From Acidobacteriota bacterium (lineage in GTDB: Bacteria > Acidobacteriota > Thermoanaerobaculia > Multivoradales > SZUA-115): a DNA stretch of 64,000 nt. The position numbers were made by a program, and so were the translations under genes. Of this stretch, positions 10,601-19,665 are shown in pieces (position 1 is the first letter of the stretch; the number at the start of each line of letters is the position of its first letter). The DNA lies in NCBI GenBank assembly GCA_024277255.1, contig JAJRVQ010000087.1, positions 1 to 64,000 of the forward strand, written 5' to 3'. Below the pieces are notes generated by a model. It had not been told where the DNA came from, did no database searches, and saw nothing but the letters and a program-made list of their open reading frames with translations.

Positions 10601-12034
10601 CACCGCCGCCGAGACCACCCGCCCGGTGCGCAGCGAGCGCAACCGAAACTCGGCCACCGCCGACTCGCCGGGCAAGAGCGAAGGGATAGTGACCGTGCGG
10701 TCGCCCACCACCTCGACCCCCGAGAGGCCGACCAGCGGCAGGGTCACCGAGATCAAGTTGGCCGGAGCGTTGGAGGTGTTGGACAGGGTCAGAAAGAGCG
10801 GGTATTGCTCATCGGCGCGGACCACATCCGGGTGGGTGAGGGTGACCCCGAAGGTGGGATCGCGCACCACCACCGCACCGCGCGCCGTGCCGGTGATGCG
10901 GCGGATGCCGCCGGCCAAGCCGTCCAAGATCCCTTCGAGCGCGAACTCGACGACGTGGGTCCCCTCGCGCCTTCCTTCCACCAGAAACTCCGCCTCGCTA
11001 AAAGCCTGTGCCACCAGGAAGGTGATGTCGTCCGCCGTGCCCAGCTCGCCGTCCGGCCCCGGCACCCGCAGTGGCACCGGCACGCCCAGCGGTGTCGGCG
11101 GTGAAGTCTCCGCCTGGCGCAGCCCCGGCGGCAGGGCGATCTTGGCGGTCAGATCTCGAATCACCAGCGGATCGCCGGCGGGCGCTCCGTTGCCGGCCAT
11201 CAAGACCACCGAGAAGAACTGGTTGAGCAGGCCGATCTCGGTGGGGAAGAGAATCACTCCGGGAATCGGCGGTGGATCTTCGATCGAACAATTCCCCGAA
11301 GGGTCCTGGCAGCCGCCGACCTGCGGGCCGGCCGGCTCGGCGAAATCGAGCCTGAAGGGGGCCATTCCCGGCGGCGAGAAGCGCGACTGCCGGCCGCTGG
11401 CCCCGCCGCCGCTTAAGCCCACCATCAGCGGCTCTTGCCCCGGCACGAAGAGCACCGGCACGTTGTAATCCACCACATCGCCGGCGATGCCGAAGCCGAA
11501 GGTGAAGTTGAAGGCCTGGAAACTGTCGTCGTTGACCACGATGCCGTAACTGCGGATCTCATCCAAGGTCAACGCCCGCGAAGTCACCCGCGTCACCAGA
11601 ACCTGCGCCACCAAGACCGTCGTCGAGCGCGGGCTGGCATAGCCCACCAGTGTGTTGCCCTCCATCAACCGGATGTCCTCCAGCCGATACTCGCCCTCCA
11701 GCCGCAGCCGGGGAATCCGCAACGGCTCGCCCGGCGCCGCTGTCACCAACAACGTCCCCTCAATCTCCGGCCCCCGCAAATCCCCCTCCACCCGCAACCC
11801 CGCCGGCAAAGTGCCCAAGGCTGGATCAAACCCCGCCAACGTCGTCGTCACAATCGTCGGCGTATCAAACGGCACCGTCTGCGCCTCCGGCGAGACGGTC
11901 AGCTGAGTGCCGGTGATGGGCAACGTGCCGGTGGCCAGCTGGGCTGAGAGGGGAGCGGTGAGGAAGAGGCAGGCGAGGAGGAGGCAGAGTGAAAGGGCTA
12001 TCGAGGCAGGGGTACGCACGCTAGAAACTCCCAA
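1667..12034 (-). CDS. Giant secreted protein (about 3455 aa): signal peptide, many carboxypeptidase-regulatory-like/Ig-like repeats, Big_5-like domains, C-terminal LVIVD/beta-propeller-like repeats
   Basis: Single ORF; signal peptide 'IALSLCLLLACLFLTAPLSAQ'; repeated 'G.V....G.PVPGATV.L......T.ADG.F.F..V..G' units; 'LFDLSDPADPV..', 'LIDVRDPANPVHL', 'VIDVHDPQNPRLI' propeller-type repeats. Confidence 0.9.
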   Translation of the reverse strand: MGVSSVRTPASIALSLCLLLACLFLTAPLSAQLATGTLPITGTQLTVSPEAQTVPFDTPTIVTTTLAGFDPALGTLPAGLRVEGDLRGPEIEGTLLVTAAPGEPLRIPRLRLEGEYRLEDIRLMEGNTLVGYASPRSTTVLVAQVLVTRVTSRALTLDEIRSYGIVVNDDSFQAFNFTFGFGIAGDVVDYNVPVLFVPGQEPLMVGLSGGGASGRQSRFSPPGMAPFRLDFAEPAGPQVGGCQDPSGNCSIEDPPPIPGVILFPTEIGLLNQFFSVVLMAGNGAPAGDPLVIRDLTAKIALPPGLRQAETSPPTPLGVPVPLRVPGPDGELGTADDITFLVAQAFSEAEFLVEGRREGTHVVEFALEGILDGLAGGIRRITGTARGAVVVRDPTFGVTLTHPDVVRADEQYPLFLTLSNTSNAPANLISVTLPLVGLSGVEVVGDRTVTIPSLLPGESAVAEFRLRSLRTGRVVSAAVRSPSSVNPVFELTVGVGDNGIPLSPTTIILPRSSESLPAPLVRHGLGLIGLGFSLATAPPALLDGTLPEVTRPQVDSRVYSFAQAGRHVDFGEALFDAAAVLSLEWNGARDQGWEWDALRRTTQRGGLAGTALGQIFAAEAATTTPVAMFERFAATTAYLGPIEGALAVGADLELSVRSRMSGGVLSGGGAQADRLRDLPFADLYDLTGAQLATMAVPEATGYRVELTAAAGSAGASGALELLIPDATGAPRAVRFSPISLLSTGLAWIEYSASDNAFTLSIDSDGDGSPETTRAGAIRPLSPRPFAVVAAVQNSEVDPTGHIVEVLLSQEIDGVTLVPRDSTRFEIPGKLSNGGVIQREVDSAPQAGQPANPLAGFANSRMVRVLFDNPLSPYVSQPLTVRDLTSVTGEHIVETVVPVDTTVTMDGTLVSGRVIGADGQPVPFARVELVETDQCPVCATQCRPHVTAAVRTDAAGEFLFDYVRQTPCGDLFVLRAQDPTTGQKGEARGRVRFVAQTVSLDIVLLGRGALSGRVLYDDGSVPAKLRVQALNPAFQETRLAVVDAQGHYEIQDMPVGTVTLSATDEAGAFAVTTVEIPAGGALVERDLTLLKRPAAPIGEVRGRVFAVDGVSPVFDAWVALYVEGELAGVMRSALDGRFDFGMVPAGEAEIQAFSGETGISGARQFFTVPVDAVAEVDVLLIDERGDVEGRVLRQQLDGTLVPISGAVVYADGLPFNTLTAADGSYRLEGLFAGAQRITAADLTAQKKVIALTTVLNGATVQRDLIFQDTLPAGAITGEVLDFAGLPVPGATVHIAVSDQTWFGEAFTGSDGRFVLPDIAPGVYKIHAVRGSDGGVATAEVRFIGDTPAVQIRFKKGTIRGQVMQRDAGALVGVESILRYRTSVVRLGLVGLDLESHDIQTDPQGFFELTDVLAGPFTLTAFNALLGEETVTGELMSDGQILDLQLLFESAGRISGTLYDHDGVTPAAGATLTLRHPDLGLFDVTSDMDGHFLFDLVAPSPRPMAIEATFEDGLVLRQARVFLRLDRFGQELNVELTLPKQGMVSGLVEDSNGTPMPGATVTLKESVWPFRARQQQADASGAFAYTNVFTGRLTLSAEVQALGGLGGKRTVDLTREGEEISGVVIRLEDTGEISGLILSPVDGSPVVSAELQLYTAGRLFDSATTAGDGAFLFRLLPLGTYQLRAFDPATGRAGRLDALVLGANGQQLDGTLILEARGMVDGHLYEPQSAVPVPGATVALYSRSATPITTYSSTDAAGLFRFEGVPQGLFTLNAKEPGGRRRASGEGEILAEDQLVTVDLFLEASGSVTGTVLNPPGAPAGPFSPVNLVARQDGVVIGSASTSNYHFEGIIAGRRFTLTASEPGGQHIGSVSGTLTAEGEDLALDLPMEPIGSVLTTVVDSFGAPVAGASVTLRSRGPYPGQLFAGETAADGTILFTNVGTGTLSATATDPASGLGGAINGSLTLEGETVALTLPLEEAGQVVGTVQLADGATPAAGALVVLASGNRTLTQLADTGGGFAFPAVPLGSFVLDIQENLGPGTLKLTGTVSTNGEVVDLATLVLDDTDPAVVAITPTPGSIGQPVTTTIEVLFSEPVDAELFNHLSLIRLHFTGGFQVNTTRAFADGDRRVILTPQQPLASFTSYTVRIDSRLADLAGRTLGQTVTTTFVTADVVPPAVVSLTPADGAVQVPVEVQLIADLSEPVTQGSLSGTAIQLTDLTAGTGVTTTVTLQPGAQQLLITPVAALLGDHQYQLAMAGIEDLAGNAMAPFVATFGTVDTTPPVVTLAVPAGPLAEGIEVTLVATPVATPDLVSVSFFKGAELLVTDSTAPYEALFTPSAADAAAGSVDLSAVPLDDAGNLGAAVVETRAIRADLPSVIAFTLSPADTVFAGESVVMAGTVGDISGLARVEVQFNGALNFSQVSPLSGATSFVLDRSISIPATANPLFLEVAVEATDRIGNVVTSPVQRVTIVHDVEPPLFGLVTPAEGAVFLTGDPVAISAAVTDNNRVASVSFQLGTQSFVDSEAPFTATLPAPSVSGPTDLPIEIIATDPAGHSTTFTRTIHVVLEAPNQGPPVVDAGLIAPGLGLLGSELLGQASAVVDSDRPITLALTNLRTSQVSTGTVAADGSFGMPIEGLPSDIFELVATDGHSTPLASAVVTLGPFGSGLSAPATITFEGSQPSLKMAVRRDLLAVCDCPDYGVIFATVGPPRHISHTLSLFDLSDPADPVLTSQLIALDEFRCQDECELDCDNVYFPCLNSCAGDPDPLACEAMCETQRTSCFAACGVECVTQLPFLEAGIAAMAVGDGVLASAHGSSLRLIDVRDPANPVHLPGMDFDFPTGNFQDRFADIVLDGGYLHALKAFSPYDYFVIDVHDPQNPRLIASATLPGAEATAIEVVEGRLHRLARAFGASEEEYRLFAIGDPASPIELKRSSAGGRVGFGLAVLDEVAVWGFGSEAALFHRAQPSGSDPAQTSFGFGFAPRSVAEVGDRALFLESSGSDLAICRIDDDPVTPALFLDELRTGVLTPAAQDVSTEKGRLWFLHNSAITGLASAPLTPWLDGQRVTLERTALGTRIDGAPGAASAEAATVEATSGTLSASAAVATDGSFSVTLAGVETGERIVLRAAGASGALGNLLRLRAPAGGGGSRVDLAMGARRLAIDGTLGAIVPARQDAATVEIPLVDLTLANSLSETARASVTGPVADVVLTQNALLVAAGQLEVFDLVDPAAPLALPGAALDLYAGNPVLAMVLHGTTLYTAGIEAGGSLGLYAVDVTNPLAPVQLPTASVVLPAVAAPRLFVEGSELVLIGDGAAYLFDLTNSPAPAQLASGLFAGRRLVDFEQLPSGERWVAVAGEGAVPLLRSGAALSLGVAPFEPYPAFGLFRLPRAAAPGGEQLWWAEGLGGAATLLSLDEPAPAFFVPHYGRWPTYGLLRDAVRSGTRLYLLTDFALEAVEVQP

Positions 12035-12557
12035 GGGACAAAGCAGAGGAATGGAAAGATAACTGGTTAGTATCTACTCAATAGTGAGCCTGGTTGCTGT
12101 AGTTTGTTGGTCGCGCTTGCACAAGAAACCTCGGGATCGGGCTGCACAGGGGCACAAGAAGTCTCTCGGCAGGCGGTGATTGTGTGGGCGGGTGTTCATC
12201 TCGACTGACACGGTTGTGACAAACCTTTTCTTCCGTGTCAACACGAAAGGCGGAACAGAGAGAAGTCGTGATATCGGTATAACTGTGAGCAGGGCTGGTG
12301 TGCTGACTCAGGCTAGAACTCTCTTGGGTCACCCTAAATACGCAATGCAAAACGGTTTAAGGTTGCCACGGCTTTGCTTCTTACTTCGAGCTGCTGCCTG
12401 GAACTGTTGGGTCACAGAGCCAGAAAACGCGCGAAGAAAAAGAGGAGGAGGCAGCGCTTGAACAGCATCTCCAAACCACCGGCGGGAACTAGGTTCGTAA
12501 TAATCCGGGACACTTGGAGACTTTTCTAGGTACAATGATGGGAAATCTAGGAGTCTG

Positions 12558-13382
12558 ATGACCAGATCAAATCAACGCCCGTCCCCAGTACCCGATCCAC
12601 CCGACTCCGCGACGATCCACCGGGTGGCCGAGGAGACCACTCAGGAGATGCTTTTCGCCCTGCGTCGTGGTTTGAGAACTGCCGGGTACCACATCAAGGA
12701 ACTCGATCAACGCCTCGGACTCTCCATTGGCTACACAAGCCAACTGCTGCAAGGCAGAATCCATCTACAGATCTCACATGTGGTCTCGATCGCGGAAATC
12801 CTCGGTGTGTCCCAGCGCTCCTTCTACGAAGAGGCCTTGCCAGAGCTCAGCCAGCTCGCCGCGACCGCAACTGATCCCGGCCTCAACGAAGATGGTTCGG
12901 CGCACTGGTGGCCCGGCGAAGCTGTTCTCAAGGAAATCGCTCGTGAGATTCTCGACGACCTCTTGGCGGATTCCCCCAACACGCCGCAGCCAATCAGTCC
13001 CACGAAGTCGACAGGCCGGTCCCGGGAAGCTCGCGAAGCCAACCGCCGGGTGCGCCAGTGGCTGCGCTACGCCATCCGGAAGAGAGGCCTATCCGAATCC
13101 GAAGTGGCTCGCCGACTTGGGAAGAAGCCAGAGTGGATGTACACACGCTTCACCACGAAGTCCGCCGCCCTACGCTTCTCCTTCTGCATCCAAGTCCTCC
13201 TGGCCTGCAAAGTCAGCCCCGCTGACTTCTTCCACCGAGCTCTTCTCGAACTCGAAGGTCCACCGCCACAACTACCACGATCCACGCCAAGCTGCTCACC
13301 GACTCGCAGAGAGATCCGCGCCTGGTTGGAACCGGTGATGGAGGAATTGCTCGCGGAGCGTAGGGGGTCGGATGTCTCTTGA
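12558..13382 (+). CDS. Tandem-HTH (XRE-like) DNA-binding regulator
   Basis: Two similar helical units: 'LFALRRGLRTAGYHIKELDQRLGLSIGYTSQLLQG...FYEEALPEL' and 'LRYAIRKRGLSESEVARRLGKKPEWMYTRFTT...FFHRALLEL'. RBS-like AGGAG upstream. Confidence 0.7.
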   Translation: MTRSNQRPSPVPDPPDSATIHRVAEETTQEMLFALRRGLRTAGYHIKELDQRLGLSIGYTSQLLQGRIHLQISHVVSIAEILGVSQRSFYEEALPELSQLAATATDPGLNEDGSAHWWPGEAVLKEIAREILDDLLADSPNTPQPISPTKSTGRSREAREANRRVRQWLRYAIRKRGLSESEVARRLGKKPEWMYTRFTTKSAALRFSFCIQVLLACKVSPADFFHRALLELEGPPPQLPRSTPSCSPTRREIRAWLEPVMEELLAERRGSDVS

Positions 13383-13758
13383 TCGATCGAATACCATCCT
13401 GCCAGTTCCAACCACTGAGCCCGATCCTCGGAAGCCCCCCGGAAGCTGCCGCGCCGGTGGAAAACTCTGTTCGCCTCCAGCCGAGCCTCCGCGGGAACGG
13501 GTTCGAGCGACCCCTGGTCAATTATGGAAAACGGATCCTGGATCCGGTACAACGTATTGGAACCCCGCCACCGTGGCTCCCCAGCAGCATTGGCTCTCGC
13601 ACTGGGGGCGGCAAGGTAAAAGAGGGCAGACTACGCTTGCTGTCAACGGCCCCTCCCCCCCTGGTAGGCTGGGCTCGACGCCGCTACCGGGGTGAGCGCG
13701 GTGTCCGCCATTCTCTTCTCGGTTCGATACTGATATCACTGAAAATTCTGGAGGCAAG

Positions 13759-15048
13759 ATGGCTGATCGCCGTGTACTCACTATTCTGTTTGCAGTCCTG
13801 ACCTTGCCGCTGCCGGTGCTCGCCGGTTCGGGCGGTATTTTGCAGTTTCAGCACGGTGGGCGTGCCACGGCGCAGGTGGGGGCTTTTACCGCCCGCGCCG
13901 ATGATGCCTCGGCGGTTTTCTACAATCCGGCGGCGATCTGCCGGCTGGACGGGATGCAGGTGCTTGGCGGGCTCGATTTCACCAACGCCACCGATGAGTA
14001 CAACAGCTCGACGGGTACCCACCGCGCCAGCCACACAATTCAGTTCCCGCCGGTGGTCTACTTCACCTGGAAGCCGGCGAACATGGAAAGGTGGGGTTTC
14101 GGCGTTGGGCTGGACACGCCGGCTTGGTATCGCACGAACTGGGATACGGCGCTCTTTCCCGGCCGCTTCCTGACCCGCGTCTCGGAGTTGCGGCTGTTCG
14201 AGGTCCATCCGGTCGCGGCCTACGCCCTGGATGAGAAGTGGAGCGTCGGCGGTGGTTTGCGCTTCCTGTTTGGCACCCAGGAATTTGGCTTGAACACGCA
14301 GGGCCAGCTCGAAAGTGATGGTGACGGGCCGGTCTTCTTCGAGGTCAGTGGGTTGGCCAATGCCGATATCTCGGCGGTGAGCGCCGATCTGGCGATTCAC
14401 TACGACGACAACATCTGGGGCTGGGGAGCAGTGCTTCGCGGTCCAGCCGACTTCGACGAGAACGGCAGTTTCTCCACCGAGGTGCGCAACATCTCCATTC
14501 CCGCCGCCACGGATACCGTGCTCGCTATGTTCGCCTTCGATGGCGCTTCGCTTTCCTTCGAGTTGCCGCTGGAGTTGAGTACCGGGTTCTGGTTCGCGCC
14601 CTACCCGGAATTGCGCGTCGAGGTGGATCTGGCCTACGAAGCCTGGTCGGGTCTCGCCGACACCGACATCCAACTCTCCTCGCCGACGCTCAGCCTTCTC
14701 GATCTGCCGCAACGGCGTGACTGGGACGACACCTTCAGCCTTCGCCTCGGCGTGGAAGGGGAATTGAACAAGACCTGGTCGGTCTCGGGCGGCCTGGCCT
14801 ACGAAGGGTCACCGATTCCCGACGCGACGGTCGAGCCCGGTTTCTCGCGCGGCGATGCCTTCGTCATCGCCTTCGGGGCGAGCTACAATTTGCCCGAGTT
14901 GTCCCTCGACATCGGCTATTCGCTACACACCTACCAGGACCGCGGCGCCGCCGGCCAGGAGCCGTTGCAGCCGAACATCGCCGGTGAGTACAGCGGCAGC
15001 CTGCAAGCGTGGTCCGTCTCCGCTCGTTGGCGTCTGGGAAAACCGTAG
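13759..15048 (+). CDS. Outer-membrane transport protein, OmpP1/FadL/TodX family
   Basis: Signal peptide then 'GRATAQVGAFTARADDASAVFYNPAAICRLDGMQVLGG', typical FadL N-terminus; beta-barrel-like C-terminus. Confidence 0.85.
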   Translation: MADRRVLTILFAVLTLPLPVLAGSGGILQFQHGGRATAQVGAFTARADDASAVFYNPAAICRLDGMQVLGGLDFTNATDEYNSSTGTHRASHTIQFPPVVYFTWKPANMERWGFGVGLDTPAWYRTNWDTALFPGRFLTRVSELRLFEVHPVAAYALDEKWSVGGGLRFLFGTQEFGLNTQGQLESDGDGPVFFEVSGLANADISAVSADLAIHYDDNIWGWGAVLRGPADFDENGSFSTEVRNISIPAATDTVLAMFAFDGASLSFELPLELSTGFWFAPYPELRVEVDLAYEAWSGLADTDIQLSSPTLSLLDLPQRRDWDDTFSLRLGVEGELNKTWSVSGGLAYEGSPIPDATVEPGFSRGDAFVIAFGASYNLPELSLDIGYSLHTYQDRGAAGQEPLQPNIAGEYSGSLQAWSVSARWRLGKP

Positions 15049-15052
15049 AAGG

Positions 15053-15068
15053 GGTCGCGGGCGCGACC
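15053..15068. terminator. Hairpin between convergent genes (GGTCGCG-GG-CGCGACC)
   Basis: Perfect 7-bp inverted repeat in the 24-bp gap between convergent stops at 15048 and 15073. Confidence 0.55.
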
Positions 15069-15072
15069 GCGC

Positions 15073-15767
15073 TTACTGCCTCTTGGCTCGCCGTCCCAGG
15101 ATCCGTCTGAAATCCTGGAAGCTGACGAATTTGATCGCCAGGAACAAGGTCAGGGCGAGGAAGAGCCAGGAGTTGAACAGCCAGGCGAAGAGTGGGAAGG
15201 CGGCGAAGAAGCTGCGCACACCGAGTGTGTAGCGGTTCGACGCCTTGTTGACCAGGTTGGTGAGGTAATCGACAGGCGATCCCTCTTCGGCTTCGATCAC
15301 TGCTGGGTCGGCGCCGATCGCCAGGCTGAACTGCCCCAGGCGGCGCAGCGCGGCCATGTAGTACGAGAAGGCGGCGGCGAAGACGAAGATCAGCAGGTAG
15401 AGCTTGGCGGCGACGGAGGCGGGATGGAGGTCCCAGCTGGAGGGATGCGAAACCTCGGCGCTCATGCCGGGGAAGCGAATCAGGATGTTGACGGTCATTC
15501 CCAGCAGGATGAGCGAGGCCGAGCCGAGCAGCGAGTTCATCATCGTCAGGTTGCGCGTTTGCTGCGCCGCCGCGGTGATGTCCCGCCGTTCGACCAGACC
15601 GGCGATCCAGGAGCGGCGAATCACGTCCAGGCGCCCCTTCGCCGTGCTGTGCGGTGAGAACGAGGCAAGCCAGGGGTAGACCCCGTGGTAGATGGGGAAG
15701 ACGAGAAGGTAGAGCACGAAGCCCACCACATCGACCCTGTTCTGAAACAGCTCGCTCCAGGGGGCCA

Positions 15768-15768
<1 letters not shown>
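15073..15768 (-). CDS. DUF599-like integral membrane protein
   Basis: Multi-TM 'VDVVGFVLYLLVFPIYHGVYPWL...RNLTMMNSLLGSASLILLGMT'. GTG start at 15768 overlaps the aconitase stop (TAGTG). The longer track ORF to 16458 is frame-shifted aconitase sequence. Confidence 0.75.
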
Positions 15769-17768
<2,000 letters not shown>

Positions 17769-17958
17769 CTCAGACTCCAAGAAAGGAAGGTGGCGGCAGG
17801 GCCGCCGGCAGCGCGCGAGAGCCTCTCCGTCGTAACGAGCGAACCAACACACAGATGGTCGGCGTAGAGGACCGCGGAAACCGATTCTAGCGCACCCGCG
17901 GGCTGCCAAGGCTTGGTTGTTTCGCTATGATCGTCCGGCTGGTACGGAGGGCTTGACG

Positions 17959-18444
17959 ATGAGTGGTGGTATGCAACGAAAGTGGTACGAAGGTCCCTGG
18001 GTTTTCGTCGCCGGGGGCTGCTGCCTGGGATGTCTGGTCCTGCCGCTCGCCTGCGTCGCTTTGCTGGGCACCGGCGGCTGGTTCGCGGTAACCAAGAATC
18101 CGATCGTCAAGCAGGCTCTCGAAATCGCCAATGAGAGCGCCCAGCTGGAGGCGGAGCTGGGTTCGCCGATCGAGTATCGATGGCTGGGCAGTAGCACTCA
18201 AGTGAGCATCAACCAGGACGAGGCCGATCTGGAGGTCAAGATCGGTGGACCCAAGGGCACCGCCTTGCTCTCCGGACTCGGCCATCATGTCGATGACGAC
18301 TGGACCTTTGAGCGGTTGCGGGTCCGTCTCGAAGACGGCCGCGTCATCGACCTGCTGAGCGATCAGCTGGTGCCCGACGACGTGCAGTACGAACAGCTGC
18401 CGCTCGACGAGTTGGAGGATGCCGCGGCTCCACCTGCGGACTGA
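17959..18444 (+). CDS. Small membrane-anchored protein, cytochrome-oxidase-assembly Coa1-like
   Basis: Single TM near N-terminus; 'NPIVKQALEIANESAQLEAELGSPIEYRW...VSINQDEADLEVKIGGPKGTALLSG' resembles the Coa1 family. Confidence 0.5.
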   Translation: MSGGMQRKWYEGPWVFVAGGCCLGCLVLPLACVALLGTGGWFAVTKNPIVKQALEIANESAQLEAELGSPIEYRWLGSSTQVSINQDEADLEVKIGGPKGTALLSGLGHHVDDDWTFERLRVRLEDGRVIDLLSDQLVPDDVQYEQLPLDELEDAAAPPAD

Positions 18445-18452
18445 CGGCAAGG

Positions 18453-19004
18453 ATGCGAGTCACTACCGCCCGTCTCGAGCTGCTGCCGGCCAGCGGGCAG
18501 CTGGCGCGTTGCGATGTGGAAGATCCAGTCCGCTTCAGCGAACAGTTAGGGGCTCGGATTCCACCCAGTTGGCCGCCGGAGCTGCTCGCCGACGCGCGCG
18601 AGCCGCTGGCCAAGATGTTGGAGGATGACCCGGGTTTGACCGGCTGGATGCTCTGGTACTGGCTGCTGCGCGACGGCGCTGCGGCGGAGCCCGGCTTCAC
18701 CCTGATCGGCGTCGGCGGCTTCAAGGGGCGCCCCTCGGCCGACGGGATGATCGAAGTGGGGTATGCACTGCTGCCGGAATACCAGCGCACAGGATTGGGC
18801 AGCGAAGGGCTGCGTGGGCTGCTCGAATGGGGGTTCTCCCACCGGCGAGTCACCCGCATCGCCGCCGAGACCATGCCGGGCTTGCAAGGCTCCATCCGGC
18901 TGCTCGAAAAGGCCGGCTTCGAACCGTCCGCGGAACCGGCGATCGAGAAGGGAGCGATCCGTTTCGATCTGTCGCGGGAGCGGTTCGCCGGCGGGCAATG
19001 GTGA
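18453..19004 (+). CDS. GNAT-family N-acetyltransferase (RimJ/RimL-like)
   Basis: 'IEVGYALLPEYQRTGLGSEGLRGLLEWGF...RITAIAAET...SIRLLEKAGFE'-type motif. Confidence 0.85.
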   Translation: MRVTTARLELLPASGQLARCDVEDPVRFSEQLGARIPPSWPPELLADAREPLAKMLEDDPGLTGWMLWYWLLRDGAAAEPGFTLIGVGGFKGRPSADGMIEVGYALLPEYQRTGLGSEGLRGLLEWGFSHRRVTRIAAETMPGLQGSIRLLEKAGFEPSAEPAIEKGAIRFDLSRERFAGGQW

Positions 19005-19074
19005 GGGGGCAAACCCACCGTTTCCCTTTCTCGTAGTAAGCTGGGCGGCTAACGCGATCAAGGAGGAGACGACA

Positions 19075-19632
19075 ATGCGAAAACTCTTTCCCGTAGTAGC
19101 TTCCCTGGCGGTCATCTTTGCCGTCGCCGCCTGCTGTTGCCCGACCCGTTGTCTGGCCGAGGGGGTCGAGGCGGACGCCGTTTTCGAGCAGCTCAAATCC
19201 ATGGCCGGTACCTGGACCGGAACGCCGAAAGGCGAAGGGACGGAGGCCGAGAATGACGCCGAGAAGTTGGGTGAGGTGGTCCACAAAATCGAGGTTTCGG
19301 CGGCCGGAACCGTGGTCATGGAGACCATGGGGCCGGGAACTCCGCACGAGATGATCAACATGTACCATCTGGATGGTGACGACCTGGTGCTGACCCACTA
19401 CTGCGCCGGGGGTAATCAGCCGTCGATGCGCCTCGACCGTGCTCACAGCACGGCGGACAACTTGATCTTCGATTTTGCCGGCGGCACCAATCTGGATCCG
19501 GCGGTCGACAGCCACATTCACGCGGCGCAGATCAAGATGGTCGGCGACGACCGTATCGAGAGTTCTTGGACGGCCTACACCAAGGGCGAGCAAGTCGGCT
19601 TGATGACCTTCGAGCTGGCCAAGCAAGAGTAG
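19075..19632 (+). CDS. Secreted DUF1579-like protein
   Basis: Signal/lipobox-like N-terminus MRKLFPVVASLAVIFAVAACCC; 'FEQLKSMAGTWTGTPKGEG...YHLDGDDLVLTHYC'. Confidence 0.6.
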   Translation: MRKLFPVVASLAVIFAVAACCCPTRCLAEGVEADAVFEQLKSMAGTWTGTPKGEGTEAENDAEKLGEVVHKIEVSAAGTVVMETMGPGTPHEMINMYHLDGDDLVLTHYCAGGNQPSMRLDRAHSTADNLIFDFAGGTNLDPAVDSHIHAAQIKMVGDDRIESSWTAYTKGEQVGLMTFELAKQE

Positions 19633-19665
19633 GCGGGCAGGCCGGGTTGCTTCAGGCGACTGGCT

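Noticed and set aside
2387-11947. Many plus-strand ORFs (e.g. 2912-4453, 10431-11468) over the giant gene
   Set aside because: High-GC antisense/shadow ORFs with no recognisable domains; the minus-strand ORF has coherent repeats and a signal peptide.
12078-12461. ORFs of 90 and 93 aa in the 12.0-12.5 kb intergenic region
   Set aside because: Overlapping on opposite strands, no RBS or recognisable domain; region looks regulatory.
13379-13801. Short ORFs between the HTH gene and FadL gene
   Set aside because: Overlap on both strands and all frames, no domain or RBS support.
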